64,000 nucleotides of DNA, from the NCBI GenBank assembly GCA_034769895.1, contig CM068367.1, positions 90,978,399-91,042,398 on the forward strand, read 5' to 3'. This DNA is from Magicicada septendecula. Its lineage: Eukaryota > Arthropoda > Insecta > Hemiptera > Cicadidae. Positions 52,945 to 63,100 of this stretch are shown here, in pieces. How positions within the stretch are numbered: position 1 is the stretch's first letter; every line of letters begins with the position of its first letter. A program made the translations under genes and the position numbers. The notes under the pieces were generated by a model, which saw only the letters and a list, made by a program, of their open reading frames with translations, ran no database searches and was not told where the DNA came from.

Positions 52945-54238
52945 TGTGACAGTACAGAAATACCTGGTACCATAATTATGGGATTCAGGAATATTTATTG
53001 TAAATTTTATTCAGATCATGAATGTTAACAAGGGCTAAGTTAGTTTTGCACAAGTCCCAATAACTACGCAGATTCACAAGAGGGGAGCCAAGCCAAGGTC
53101 ATCGTGGTACGAGCAGAATTTAACATGTGTAATGGCGGTATAAGTGAAACGAACTAATAATACGAACTTTCCATTGATCCACAAAGCCAGATCGTCATAA
53201 ATAAACAATGACGGCATGAAAACAAATATGTATTAACCCGGGCGGTGGCTATAGAACAATGCATAATGACGTCAGACGCACGACCACTTTGCACAACAAT
53301 TGCATCTGATTCCGCCCAGTCGTCCATCACAGTTCACCGAGCATACCTGCTCGACTAGTGCAGTGGGCAGATTTTGCCATAAAATGCAGTAACTGTTTTT
53401 AAAAATGAAGTAATTGTTTTCAAAAATGTAATCATTAACAGTACGTATAATCAGTGGACAACCAAAATGAGAATTAAGTAAAGTCAGTGCACTAAAAACC
53501 ACAGTAAAGGTTCGGCCGAACACCTGCCAACTGCCATGGGAGTCTTCTGAGGAGTCTACGCCGCTTCAAATTCAGGAAAGCCCTTATAAATTCTTTTTCT
53601 AAATTTAAAAATCTAAAAGAATGAGCTCAATTCATAATAATTAACAAGTGTTCAATATTACCGTATGATTGAGAGTGAAAGTGAGCGAGTGAAAGTGATC
53701 GTTGGCCAACCTTAAATAAGTTATATTTGGGGCGTTGGTTTGTGTATAATTACAGAGTAAGCATTATAGTCATAGAAATAAAAAAGGAATTTAAAGTAAC
53801 TGCAGTATATAGTTAAAAAAAAGTATTATTTTAAATAAAGTAAAAACACATGCACATAGCATTAAACGCATGGCGAAAGCGGAAATAATGTCGCCGCCAT
53901 TTTGAAATCTAACACTCGTAGCTGACTCTCATTGTTTATAACCTATAGCGCAAGTAACTGAATAAAATAGAACTTATTATCCTTATGTTGTGTAACTGGT
54001 TATTTCAATACCCCGAGAACCTCTGTCTTTTCGGCTTAACGCAACCTTGGACCCAAAAGCCTAATGCACTCAACAAAACTGAGCATGTGTTACACCGGAT
54101 GTATGGTAAATTATGTAAATCACATAATAATTAATTATCATACATTTATTATTATTATTATTTGTAAGTAATATGAGTAGTCACAGATGTCGCCCAGAAC
54201 TAGGGACTTTATTATTTTAATTATTTTGAGTAGTCACA
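52945..54238 (+). repeat. LTR-4 (terminal 3' LTR) of array B
   Basis: 1294 bp ending GAGTAGTCACA at 54238. The first, decayed primer-binding-site unit (54175-54227) is inside the LTR, which fixes the LTR border for all four copies. It differs from LTR-3 by a handful of bases (for example near 53011, 53518 and 53891). Confidence 0.9.
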
Positions 54239-54501
54239 AAATAAACACATGAAATAAGCACTAAGTAAAATAACAATAGCGGTGAATAGTCTTTCTATTC
54301 TTGCGGTATGCGTGTATAAACAAAAAGAACTGAACTGCACGATATACCGTACACTACAGGAAAGAAAAACGCTCTAATTATGATTGCTGATTACAATGTG
54401 AATTGTACTTTGAAACAGGCAATGGGAGTGCACTCTATTAGAGATAATGAAGTATTGATAGGGTGAGTTTAACTATTGTTATGAAAACAAAATATCTGAC
54501 A
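54239..54501 (-). repeat. BEL/Pao solo LTR, right piece
   Basis: Continues the LTR begun at 18439-18655 and ends CTGACA, followed by ATTTA (54502-54506), the second copy of its 5-bp target duplication. Together the two pieces give a full-length BEL LTR. Confidence 0.85.
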
Positions 54502-54506
54502 ATTTA

Positions 54507-55350
54507 TTAATTCATCTTTGAATTGGATTGTCTCTCTCTTTTTACATCGTTAATTATATTGTCTTTCTATGAGTCTCTGTTTTACAAATACATGGTTGTT
54601 TTTCACCTTATTGTCGTGGTAAATCGGCAGCGTGTCCTCTTCGGTCCTAGGTCCGCGATCCTGGATGCTCCTTTGTAGTCGTGTAGTCCTGGAGTCCTTG
54701 ATCCTCATCCCTCTATGGATTCTATTACATGTATTTGGCTGCTTCCTTGTCTCCCGTCATGGCCTCAGGTTGCAGGTGTTCTCATGAAAGTGATGAGTAG
54801 CCGTGAAGAACCTCCGGCTGCTGCTGTGGTTGATATACAAAAGTTGTGTCTCTGGGGTAGAACCTGTGGCTGCTACTATGGTTGAACGAGAAAGATAATT
54901 AAGTTAGCGTGTCTCGTGTATTTATACCCTAGGGCACTAAAATCATGTTTCAACATTATTCTGCATGTCAGAGTCTGTTGTTGGCATCCCTTTTCACACA
55001 TGATTATTATCACACTTAAGTTTCTTGTCTTTGCGAAATGGTAAGTCTTTTTCACATTACCCGATATTCATCTTGTCGGCAATTTTTATGTGGTCACTGT
55101 GTATAAACCGTTTTTCTTTATCTTTATTAACATAAGTTTTATTTATTTTTATTTTCACTACGTCACTTTTTATTCTTTTCACATTATTTTTTATACACAC
55201 TTTGGTGTACTTAGTTTTGTGATATTATGCACACAATCTTTACAACATAAATAAATTCATATAATTAATAGCGTTCATTAAGGGTGACGCTTTTCAGGAA
55301 TCGACAGGTCTCACACACACATGTAACATACGCGTGTACGCACATACATA
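54507..55350. other. Unassigned sequence, no gene seen
   Basis: No long frame. It contains an imperfect direct repeat, CTCCGGCTGCTGCTGTGGTTGA / CTGTGGCTGCTACTATGGTTGA (about 54810-54890), and CA-rich runs near 55310. It could include the 3' LTR of the gypsy element, but I found no match to the 5' side. Confidence 0.4.
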
Positions 55351-55418
55351 GTAAATTATAGTAAAAAATAAAACAATAAAATAGTTTTAGTAATTTTTAC
55401 TCGTCATTTATTAAAAAT

Positions 55419-55460
55419 CCATGACAGCTGTTTCGGCAGCACAGTGCCTTCATCAGATGG
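55419..55460 (-). ncRNA. Hammerhead ribozyme motif, minus strand
   Basis: On the minus strand: CCAT, CTGATGA (complement of 55450-55456), stem II GGCA/TGCC, GAAA (complement of 55431-55434), minimal stem III CAG/CTG, then TC and the predicted cleavage before ATGG, which closes stem I with CCAT. It is the inverted copy of 56226-56267. Confidence 0.75.
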
Positions 55461-55663
55461 TATAAGCTGACTAATTTTCGTACAATATAATACAGAATAT
55501 AAAATATAAGGCAAGTGCTATTGTTTAGAGAGCGATAGTAATCTCGTGTCAATAAGATTTAATACACATTACACAAACATACAACATAACATAAACCAAG
55601 TTTATTTATACAAATTAAGCAGAGGCGAGCTATTTAGATCTAACTGATCATTTAATAAAACAT

Positions 55664-55885
55664 TTAAATATTGTGTTTATTAATTTCAAGGGTTTCTAAT
55701 AAATCAAGCTTTGGACCTTTATCAGATAAATGTAAAATTTTAAAATTGTCATTATAACTATGGTCTTTTTCTAACAGGTGATTTGCATAATTCGATTTGC
55801 CATCATTATATCTAAAACTATAATTGTGACCATACATACGGTCAATCTCCGTACGATGTACATCGTTAAACGTTCGCGCTCGCTT
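55664..55885 (-). pseudogene. Penelope-like GIY-YIG domain, C-terminal fragment
   Basis: Minus-strand frame of about 73 codons ending at TAA 55664-55666. It encodes RTFNDVHRTEIDRMYGHNYSF..., then the hallmark end of Penelope endonucleases: GKSNYANHLLEKDHSY, FKILHLSDKGPKLDLLETLE. The catalytic N-terminal part of the domain and the RT are missing. Confidence 0.75.
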
Positions 55886-55992
55886 TTAGACATTTACGTA
55901 TTTATATTGTTTTAAATTATTTATTTTATGTTGAATTTTAATATTTTAATTAATTGACAAATGTATCAACTTAAATGATACACGATTATTTT

Positions 55993-56034
55993 AAGTTCTG
56001 ATGATGGGACAAGTGTCCCGAAACATGTCAACTT
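55993..56034 (+). ncRNA. Hammerhead ribozyme motif, plus strand, upstream copy
   Basis: Stem I AAGTT/AACTT (55993-55997 and 56030-56034), CTGATGA 55998-56004, stem II GGGAC/GTCCC with AAGT loop, GAAA 56020-56023, minimal stem III CATG, TC, predicted cleavage after 56029. All core nucleotides are present. Confidence 0.78.
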
Positions 56035-56225
56035 TGTGAAGACGTTGTTTCTGGAAGCCGCAGACGGTAAGTTGCAATATATTTGATTGGTTTATGTTAT
56101 GTTATATGTTTGTGTAATGTGTATTAAATCTTATTGACACGAGATTACTATCGCTCTCTAAACAATAGCACTTGCCTTTTATTTTATATTCTGTATTATA
56201 TTGTACGAAAATTAGTCAGATTATA

Positions 56226-56267
56226 CCATCTGATGAAGGCACTGTGCTGCCGAAACAGCTGTCATGG
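56226..56267 (+). ncRNA. Hammerhead ribozyme motif, plus strand, downstream copy
   Basis: CCAT 56226-56229, CTGATGA 56230-56236, stem II GGCA/TGCC, GAAA 56252-56255, stem III CAG/CTG, TC, predicted cleavage after 56263, ATGG 56264-56267. Stem III is too short to close by itself, as in Penelope-type hammerheads, which are thought to act as dimers. Confidence 0.78.
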
Positions 56268-56335
56268 ATTTTTAATAAATGACGAGTGAAAATTACTAAA
56301 ACTATTTTATTGTTTTATTTTTTACTATAATTTAC

Positions 56336-57096
56336 AATGGATTTTCACCAAGTAAAGGCATCAAGCATTAATTACAGACATAGTAGAGTGGCGTGATCAG
56401 CCTGTCCCAACATGAAAGTTGGTCGTTCCTTTTACAGTTCAGATAGAAAGCTGAATTATTATTGCTAACAATATGAATTATTTATTTACTTTAATTAATT
56501 ATTTTTATTACTTTGTGCAATGCACAGTACCCTATACATTTGTACTGTTGCAACATACAAGCAGCAGAAAGTAGTAAATCTGCAGGCACATCATAGCCCA
56601 TTGCCTCCATCATGTTAGCTTGAGCACCCCTGCTTTAATTCATTCAAATAATAATAATAAATTTTGTGTGTGTGTGTGAGTATGTAAGGGGGGCAAAACA
56701 TGAGTGTCAGTTGTTCATTCATTGCAAAGAGAGCATTTGTGTTGAATATATTGTTATGACGGTCTAACTGATCGTCGTATGGTACAGTTACAGACACCAA
56801 TGAAGTCACTAATATCCAGCTTTATATTATTGTCCACACTCAATAATAATGTCAATTAATAGAGTTCCACAATAATTATAACACATTAACACTTCACCAC
56901 ATACTTCAACCACCACTCAATCCACACAAAGGAAAATCGCTCTACGAACTGACTGAACTAAGCCAGATGCTCTTGCTTTCATAGGTCGCACTGAATATGA
57001 ATAGGTATACTCTCCATGATCATAGAAGAAACACAGATATATGGCATGAACTGAAAATTATGAATATAATCGACAGGATCACCCAGTATCGGCTGA
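56336..57096. other. No gene seen; possible start of a non-LTR fragment near its right end
   Basis: AT-rich intergenic sequence with a short GT run near 56665. The last part (from about 57000) may belong to the non-LTR fragment that follows. Confidence 0.4.
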
Positions 57097-57260
57097 ATGG
57101 ATGACTGCCGCATCCCCAAACAACTGTGGAACTATAAGCTGAGGGGACGGAGAGGTGTGAGACGTCTGAGGAAGTGCTGGAGTGACCAGCTCTAATCTTT
57201 GCCTATTTGAGACCGGAACAAACCATCCTTGGTTTAATCCTTGAAGATGTTGATGATGAT
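57097..57260 (+). pseudogene. 3' end of a non-LTR retrotransposon
   Basis: Frame 57097-57195 encodes MDDCRIPKQLWNYKLRGRRG and then RLRKCWSDQL before TAA, the typical C-terminus of many insect non-LTR proteins. A short 3' UTR follows and ends in a TGATGATGAT tail near 57250. It is a 5'-truncated, dead copy. Confidence 0.7.
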
Positions 57261-57704
57261 TAAGTATAACTTTAGGGAGAAATCACTAAGTCTGACTAAA
57301 CCCAGAAAGTGTTACAGCTGAGTCCTTTAGATTTTATTTGGAGCAGATAATATATACCCATTATTTAGGGTGCTGGCATAAAAGTGGTCCAACCAACAGT
57401 GGTCTACAAAGCACTCTTTAATATAAGCACATACATACAATAGTATTATTTCCTCTCAGAGTAGATACATATACTAAAGCAGTGACAAGGAACACTGCTT
57501 TGCTCTGGTTAGAGCAAAATTTGAGATAGGTTTGGCTTTCACTGAAGAAAATGGTGTAGATTGGTTGAGTGAGATAAGTCTCGCTGTAGACTTAGTCATT
57601 TTATGATGTTTTGGAGCCCAATCTTGTTTGTAAAAATAAGAAGAGGTGGCATCAGTTTTTACAAATGTAACATCAGTGGAAAAATTTATAAGCCTTAATG
57701 TGTG
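57261..57704. other. No gene seen
   Basis: No recognisable motif; it may be further decayed BEL sequence, given the fossil that follows. Confidence 0.35.
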
Positions 57705-58170
57705 TGTATACCAAAACAATTTTGACACATGTATTTATATTTCATAAAAAGATGCTTATCTTGCAAAAACTAATACTGCAAACCTGATTCATCTGTGTGG
57801 AGGGCATAATATACGTAGTGTAATATGTCCAGTTTCGATCTTTATTGTAACCTGGTATGGACATTATAATCTTATTAGGTTTACTACCAGTATTTGATTT
57901 TTTTTTTTGTCATGCAATATTTTTATATGCACCTTATGTTGGAATGTTTTGTTTATCATGTTGCCTTTTTTGAAATGATCATCATGTAGTTGCCTTGTGC
58001 TGTTTATATACATTTTTTTTTATGTTATCACTTCATTAACAGCATAAACTTTTGAATCTTTACAACTGTGTTCAAATTCAAAAAGAAGTCTGAATCAGAT
58101 TTTCGCAAACTGTGTGAGTTAGGCTGCAACTATCATGCAATATCATGACGGAGCACCATAAGTGATTGAT
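57705..58170 (-). pseudogene. Decayed BEL gag fragment
   Basis: The minus strand keeps CQNCFG (zinc knuckle) near 57710-57730 and, about 370 bp upstream in the gene, sequence matching the intact BEL gag around TTCGCAAACT...AATATCATG (58100-58150; compare 37650-37710). The spacing equals that in the intact elements. Many changes and indels make it far older than the two BEL copies. Confidence 0.6.
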
Positions 58171-58506
58171 CATTTTAATTATAATCAGAAATAGAATTCA
58201 TTAGTTATCTTATATAAGATTTGTGCAGTTAATGCACGTCAAGAATGTCATATGTATTACAGTATGGTGACTAGATTAGAAATTTGAAAAAGGGGATATT
58301 TTCTCTTCTCCCCCTTCCTAATCCTCCTGGACCAAACACCTACCCCTTTACACCTCCAGCACTGCTCCCTTTTCTGCTCCAAAACTGCTCAAACAATAAC
58401 TGTAAAAAATAGTTTTTACTTTAATTGAAATTAACAATTAACACTATTTAATAATCCAAGTGATACAGAAAAGAACTAAAAGAACAATGTTAATTTTATA
58501 AGTTAA
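58171..58506. other. No gene seen
   Basis: Contains a C-rich segment near 58310-58390. Possibly more of the BEL fossil. Confidence 0.35.
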
Positions 58507-58730
58507 CTAGCGGAATACCCGTGCTTCGCTACGGAGTTTCACGTACGTAATGAAAATGTTAGTTTAATTAATAAAGTTCAATTAAAGTAGGTTTCTTATA
58601 AATAAATAGCTGTTGCCCACGACTTCGTTCACGTGGTCTTCAATTTAATGCGATAATATATTTAGTACGAGTACCCGGCATGCGTTGCAATGCCACTCAA
58701 AGAAAGAAAGTGTTTGTGTTTTAATTCTGT

Positions 58731-58913
58731 TTATTGAAGTGCTTTTGGATACACAATATTTTCTGTTTTTCTGTCTGGTGCATATACGAATAAATCAGAA
58801 GGTTTTCCGACACGTGGGCAGGCCACATACAGCTGTCCATGTGAGAAGCATGGATTTTTCAAATTTAGTCCACACACTTGTAGCGATTGTCCCTGTGCTT
58901 TGTTGATGGTCAT
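58731..58913 (-). pseudogene. Helitron helicase, last motif
   Basis: Encodes MTINKAQGQSLQVCGLNL and HGQLYVACPRVGKPSDLFVY, motif VI of Pif1-type helicases (usually YVACSRVG), then a stop. It is the C-terminus of the Helitron protein. Confidence 0.8.
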
Positions 58914-59090
58914 TGCAAATGCGAGTCACACCGGAAACTGCAAACGTTTGAATTCGAATGGCATATCTGTCGGAATCATTGGGATGCGTGGCAACAGTAC
59001 ATCTTCTCCTTTAAATTTTCCATTTAAAATTGTAGCTTCGATGATATTGTTCATCATCTTTTTCACTGAAAGCCTGGTACCGTTGCAAAG

Positions 59091-59342
59091 TCATGGTGGA
59101 TTGATGTTTCGGAGAAGAATGATAGGCACGCCAATTTTCAATGTTAAAACATGCGGCGGCATGCCTGGCAAATCAAGTGAATTCAAGAATTCAGTTGGAT
59201 AATTGACAACTTCGTCTTGATTCATTACAGTATCGATGGACTTATACGTTGTCGCTTCGCCTGGTATTTCTTTTTGAATGCTGAAATTGATGGCATTGAC
59301 ATCGTTGTTTTTGGCTGCTAATATAGCACGTGCACTGAGCAA
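59091..59342 (-). pseudogene. Helitron helicase, C-terminal middle part
   Basis: Fragment with LSARAILAAKNNDVNAIN and LNSLDLPGMPPHVLTLKIG followed by IILLRNINPP, the conserved segment before motif VI. It stops at TGA, but the next block continues nearby in another frame. Confidence 0.75.
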
Positions 59343-59671
59343 CTGTTAATTTTTGTAATTCTGTGCGATATTTGGGAAAACTTTGTGAATCAATTCGTCT
59401 GTGGTTGCTGTGATTTTACAGAAGTTTGTTGGCAATTTGATACATTGTGTGGATTCATCAATTGCCATTTTCCCATTCCCAATATCCAACAATTGTTTTG
59501 CGAAACGTTCAGCGGATGCATCATGTTGTAGCTATACACGCATATTGGTCTTCAAAGTCAATTTCTGTATGTGTTGCCATAAAACTGATGATTTGAGACA
59601 TGCATTAAGTTCATCAGTGGGTGTTGAACGTGTATAACGGTATGGGTATAACTGGTAGAGTTTGTCGAAAA

Positions 59672-60817
59672 TCACCAGACAATAAAATGAGTGCGCCACC
59701 GAAGAGCTGTTCCTCTCAAATCTTTTAGTGTACGATGAAGCGCTTCCAATGCTTTTTTGTGCGCCATAGTACATTCGTCCCATATAATGAGTTGACATGA
59801 TTGGAGTACTTTACCCATTCCAGAATTTTTGTTGATATTGCATGTAGGTGTCTCAGTGATTTGCATATTCAACGGCAATTTCAGTGCTGAATGCGCTGTT
59901 CGGCCACCATCCAAAAGTGAAATGAGAAAAGTTTTGCCTGTGCCTCTGGGCGCATCTCGGTAATACAATCCCCTGCTTTGGCTTGTAATTGCATGCCTAA
60001 TTCTATCATACGCTATGCGTTGTTCTGGAACCAATTTCGGAAGATTCGTTTGAACAAATGTACCCAATTCGTCGACATCAAAGTGTTTTTCTCGTTGCAA
60101 ATCACGATCAAAAAGGTCGTTTGCAGATCGATTCAGCGCAGCCATTCCCAATTGTACCAGTGCTTTGTTAGCGATTGCCAAACATATGTCCTCAATCGAA
60201 ACCAATGCCTCATTATACACGTTTGGTGTGAATTGAATGTCCGGATTTTGATTCGTTGCACGCAAACGATGTAGGATGTCTTCACTCATGTAGTCTTTGT
60301 ATTTTTCCCAAAGATCTTTTGGATTGGATGGGAAGCATGTTGTCAATATGATTGCAAATAACGTGCGTATTTGCTGTGGTTGAGCAGTATTCGATGCATC
60401 AGCGAGTGAAGTGTCCCAATGTGCATCGTTTCCAAGAAGATTTAATTCTTGGCAAGCTTCACGATAAGTGGCACATACTTGACCGTTTACTGTTCTCAGT
60501 TCTTGGAAGGATGTCGGTCCACGTACGTTGATTAACAGTAATCGCAAGTAAAAGCATTCTGCATTGTTTGGGTGAACAGTGTACAGACAGCCTAACGCGT
60601 CAGTCGAATATAAATTGGGATGTCCTTCAACTGCTTTACCTTGTTTGCGACGTTGAAACTTTTTCGCTGATACATTCCATGTGTAGTATGTTGGCACTTC
60701 AGAGTAAGTAGCGTCTTTGAAAAACATATCATCCCCGCACAATGAGAAAAATGCAGTTAACGTTGTTGGCGGTGGTGACAATGCTCTTACACGTGCATTT
60801 TCTGTTGTGAAGTACAC
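59672..60817 (-). pseudogene. Helitron helicase, N-terminal part
   Basis: 381 codons. It carries the linker from Rep to helicase (GCLYTVHPNNAECFYLRLLL), then the Pif1-like Walker A APRGTGKTF near 59950 and Walker B IIWDECTMAHKKALEALHR near 59770. The usual GGAGTGKT is changed to RGTGKT, keeping the key Lys. A frameshift at the end displaces the next motif (ALILLSGDFRQTLP, readable near 59690-59640 in another frame). Confidence 0.82.
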
Positions 60818-61316
60818 GCGCTGTCCATTTTCAAGTGCACTGCCAAATGAACAACTGTTGGATGTCGTTCATGGATTGGAAATGATAAAATGCGCCATAC
60901 TGCTTCATTGCTACTAATGTAGCGTCCCAGTTGATATTGGTCGATTTCATTGATAGATGGAGTTGCATTTCCCACACCAAAAACTGCCATATCGCTTCCT
61001 TTGTTGACATATTTGCAAATGTACTTGATCGATTTCACCGAATTGCAATACTCGACATTGACGTGTGCTTCACCGTTTTCGAGAGTAACGGTGAATAAGG
61101 TACAACCCAACGATTATCGACTTCAACATCATTGTTTCGTACTTTTAAAGTGATGGATTTGCCACCATCTTCAGTTGATCGTCGACGATAGAGTGGATAT
61201 CCGTCATTGCCAGTGATAGTCTCGGCAAGTAAGTCTCTTGGGTATCGTTTCGTGCATTTCCCATCAGACATGCATGGTGAATTGTTGTTGAGTAAGCCAC
61301 ATGGACCATGAATCAT
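60787..61316 (-). pseudogene. Helitron Rep, catalytic tyrosine region
   Basis: Two overlapping frames (61316-61035 and 61110-60787). The first has MIHGPCGLLNNNSPCMSDGKCTKRYPRD. The second has the two-tyrosine motif SIKYICKYVNKG (about 61025), which in Helitron Rep proteins attacks DNA at the transposon ends, and then YISSNEAVWRIL. A frameshift near 61090 separates them. Confidence 0.8.
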
Positions 61317-61921
61317 GTTTTTGGTGATGACTTCAAATAAGTTGGATCAATGTCGACATCTGGTATTTCTGCTGAGATGACTTGATCAATTTGATCTGGT
61401 GTGACTTTTTCGATCAACCAAATCAAAATGTGTACATATGGCAATCCTCTTTTTTGCCATTCAATGGAATACATCCAACAGCATGTCTCTCCAAAAACAT
61501 GATGCTTGACAATGAAATCCATTAAAGATTTTAATTTTTGTTTAAACACACGCGCAGAAATATCATGACGATCCGATGATGATTGTCCAGTTAACAAAAG
61601 TTCTTTTATTTCATCCCACGTAGGATTGCATGTGAATGTAATAAACAAATCTGGGCGGCCATATGCGCGAACATATGTCATTGCATCTTGTGCGTATTCA
61701 TGCAAGTGCCGTGGACTCCCTGTAAATGTGGCCGGTAGTATGACCATTTTTCCCAATTTATTGCGATTCACATTGCCATCATTAACAACTGCATCACGTA
61801 AATGAATGTACTCTTCGGAACGCAACTTGGTTTGATTTAATCGAATGTAGAGGAGTCGTTCGGTTTCAATTTTCGCATACATATCGACAATGTATTGATG
61901 GAACAATTGTCGACATGTCAA
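61313..61921 (-). pseudogene. Helitron Rep domain, central part
   Basis: Encodes the Helitron-like N domain: RQLFHQYIVDMYAKIE, then LPATFTGSPRHLHEYAQDAM, GRPDLFITFTCNPTWDEI and RGLPYVHILIWL. In the last motif the first histidine of the HxH metal site is replaced by tyrosine (codon TAT at 61438-61436), which should abolish nuclease activity. Confidence 0.82.
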
Positions 61922-61931
61922 GATATGATTT

Positions 61932-62549
61932 TCAGCGAATCATCAATCGATATGAATAGTAATCCATGGCATTGACTTTCTTATTCGTTTCCTCATCTGT
62001 TTGTGGATTTCTCAATTTGATGTTGAAATGATATCCATCTTCTCCTTGCCAAAATAAAATCGGATATTGCAATCCGTCGTACGAGCGATGAGTTTCTGAG
62101 ACTCGCTGAACATCGCCATTTCTGCGATGAAGAATTATATCACGCGAGTTAAATTCTTCGCCAACTATAACGATCGCCACTTCATCAATTGTTGGTGCAT
62201 TGTACTGTCTTTCGTGTTGGCCGACAGGTGTTTTGTCTGCTCTAACTACAACTTTGTAGTCATCAGCTGGCATTTGTTCAAGAGCAATTCTGAACAATAG
62301 AATTAATTCGTTGTGTTGATCGAATAAAGTTTGTAATGCAGCGACAATGTCTCGTTTAGTGCACGTATTGAATCGACAACGTTGATCGATTTGTTCATCA
62401 GTGTTTCCCATGAAATAAATTTGAAGAAATTTGTGATCTGCATTTGACAGTGGTAGTAGTGATCCTGCACGATGATAAATTTGCCCTTGTACTTTGAATG
62501 TTGGCATGTAATTCTCGCGCACGATATTTGTTGCACCGAACGATGTCAT
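61932..62549 (-). pseudogene. Helitron N-terminal domain
   Basis: Starts MTSFGATNIVRENYMPTFKV and contains GQIYHRAGSLLP, FLQIYFMGN and LQYPILFWQGEDGYHF, conserved in Helitron proteins. It is read in the same frame as the upstream part but separated by a TAG (62571-62573). A one-base frameshift at about 61930 follows. Confidence 0.8.
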
Positions 62550-62570
62550 TTGGAAACATGAATTGTAGGC

Positions 62571-63044
62571 CTACTTGCGTATGTTTGCCAAGAAATGTTT
62601 CGATTGGCTTGTGTCACCTGATACCAACGTTGATAATGGTTCTGGTGGTGAATGTATTTCTGGTAATTTCACTTTTCCACCCGCGCAGCACATTCCTGGT
62701 GTTTCATTCTTAAATTTGAGGGCACTGCAATACACGCATAATTTATCCATTTTTCCAATAACCACACTTGGATGAAGACTGTAATCATAATTAGCATCGT
62801 AATGGAATGCACCAAGATTTAAATCAGCGTGCAGTGTTCGTCTGGATCGAGCAGTGCGTACTCGAACGGTTTCCAGTCTTGCTTTCCGTTGCTCGACTGT
62901 TTCAGACGAACAGGCTTGAGCATTGCGTACTCGAGCGGTTTCCAGTCTTGCTTCCCGTTGCTCGTCTGTTTCTGAAGCTCGTGATGCCTTTTTCTTTCGT
63001 GCTTGAGGTGTAGATCGACCAATCGCTTGTCGTTTGGGTGGCAT
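62571..63044 (-). pseudogene. Helitron protein N-terminus
   Basis: From ATG 63044: MPPKRQAIGRSTPQARKKK, then two imperfect tandem copies of SETxEQRxARLETxRVRxA (about residues 23-68), a zinc-finger-like CVYCSALKFKNETPGMCC and ending at TAG. The repeated Arg-rich unit is seen in other insect Helitron proteins. Confidence 0.78.
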
Positions 63045-63100
63045 AATTGATTTGAGAGCGAAAGTAATGCTTTGTGATGACTATTACAAATTCACTTGGA

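Larger units (their letters stand above)
18656..54238 (+). mobile_element. DGG-family array B: four LTRs, three internal regions
   Basis: The order is LTR-1 (18656-26845, holding element A), internal region 1 (26846-30039), LTR-2 (30040-31334), internal region 2 with a BEL insertion (31335-41492), LTR-3 (41493-42787), internal region 3 with a BEL insertion (42788-52944), LTR-4 (52945-54238). Each LTR-internal junction has a primer-binding site and each internal-LTR junction a polypurine tract. Outer flanks are AAAC (18652-18655) and AAAT (54239-54242), an imperfect 4-bp duplication inside the BEL solo LTR. Neighbouring internal regions share LTRs, so this is not a row of separate insertions. 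Confidence 0.85.
55351..56335. mobile_element. Penelope-like element remnant with inverted repeats
   Basis: Inverted repeats of 249 bp lie at 55351-55599 and 56087-56335. Between them is the end of a Penelope-type GIY-YIG domain gene on the minus strand (55664-55885) and a second hammerhead motif on the plus strand. Penelope-like elements often have repeated or inverted terminal segments (pLTRs) carrying hammerhead ribozymes, which fits this layout. The junction between the two orientations is near 55885. Most of the RT gene is absent. Confidence 0.75.
58507..63100 (-). mobile_element. Helitron, autonomous type, decayed (5' end not found)
   Basis: Minus-strand Rep-helicase element. The 3' end is at 58507: CTAG (58507-58510) preceded on the minus strand by a hairpin CCGT-AGCGAAGC-ACGG (about 58518-58534), the expected Helitron terminus. 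Coding remnants run from 63044 down to 58731 with several frameshifts. I could not see the TC 5' terminus, so the left border given is only the start of coding plus some leader. Confidence 0.8.

Noticed and set aside
57474-57728. 84-codon minus-strand frame as a gene
   Set aside because: No motif and it borders a decayed BEL gag; most likely chance or fossil sequence.
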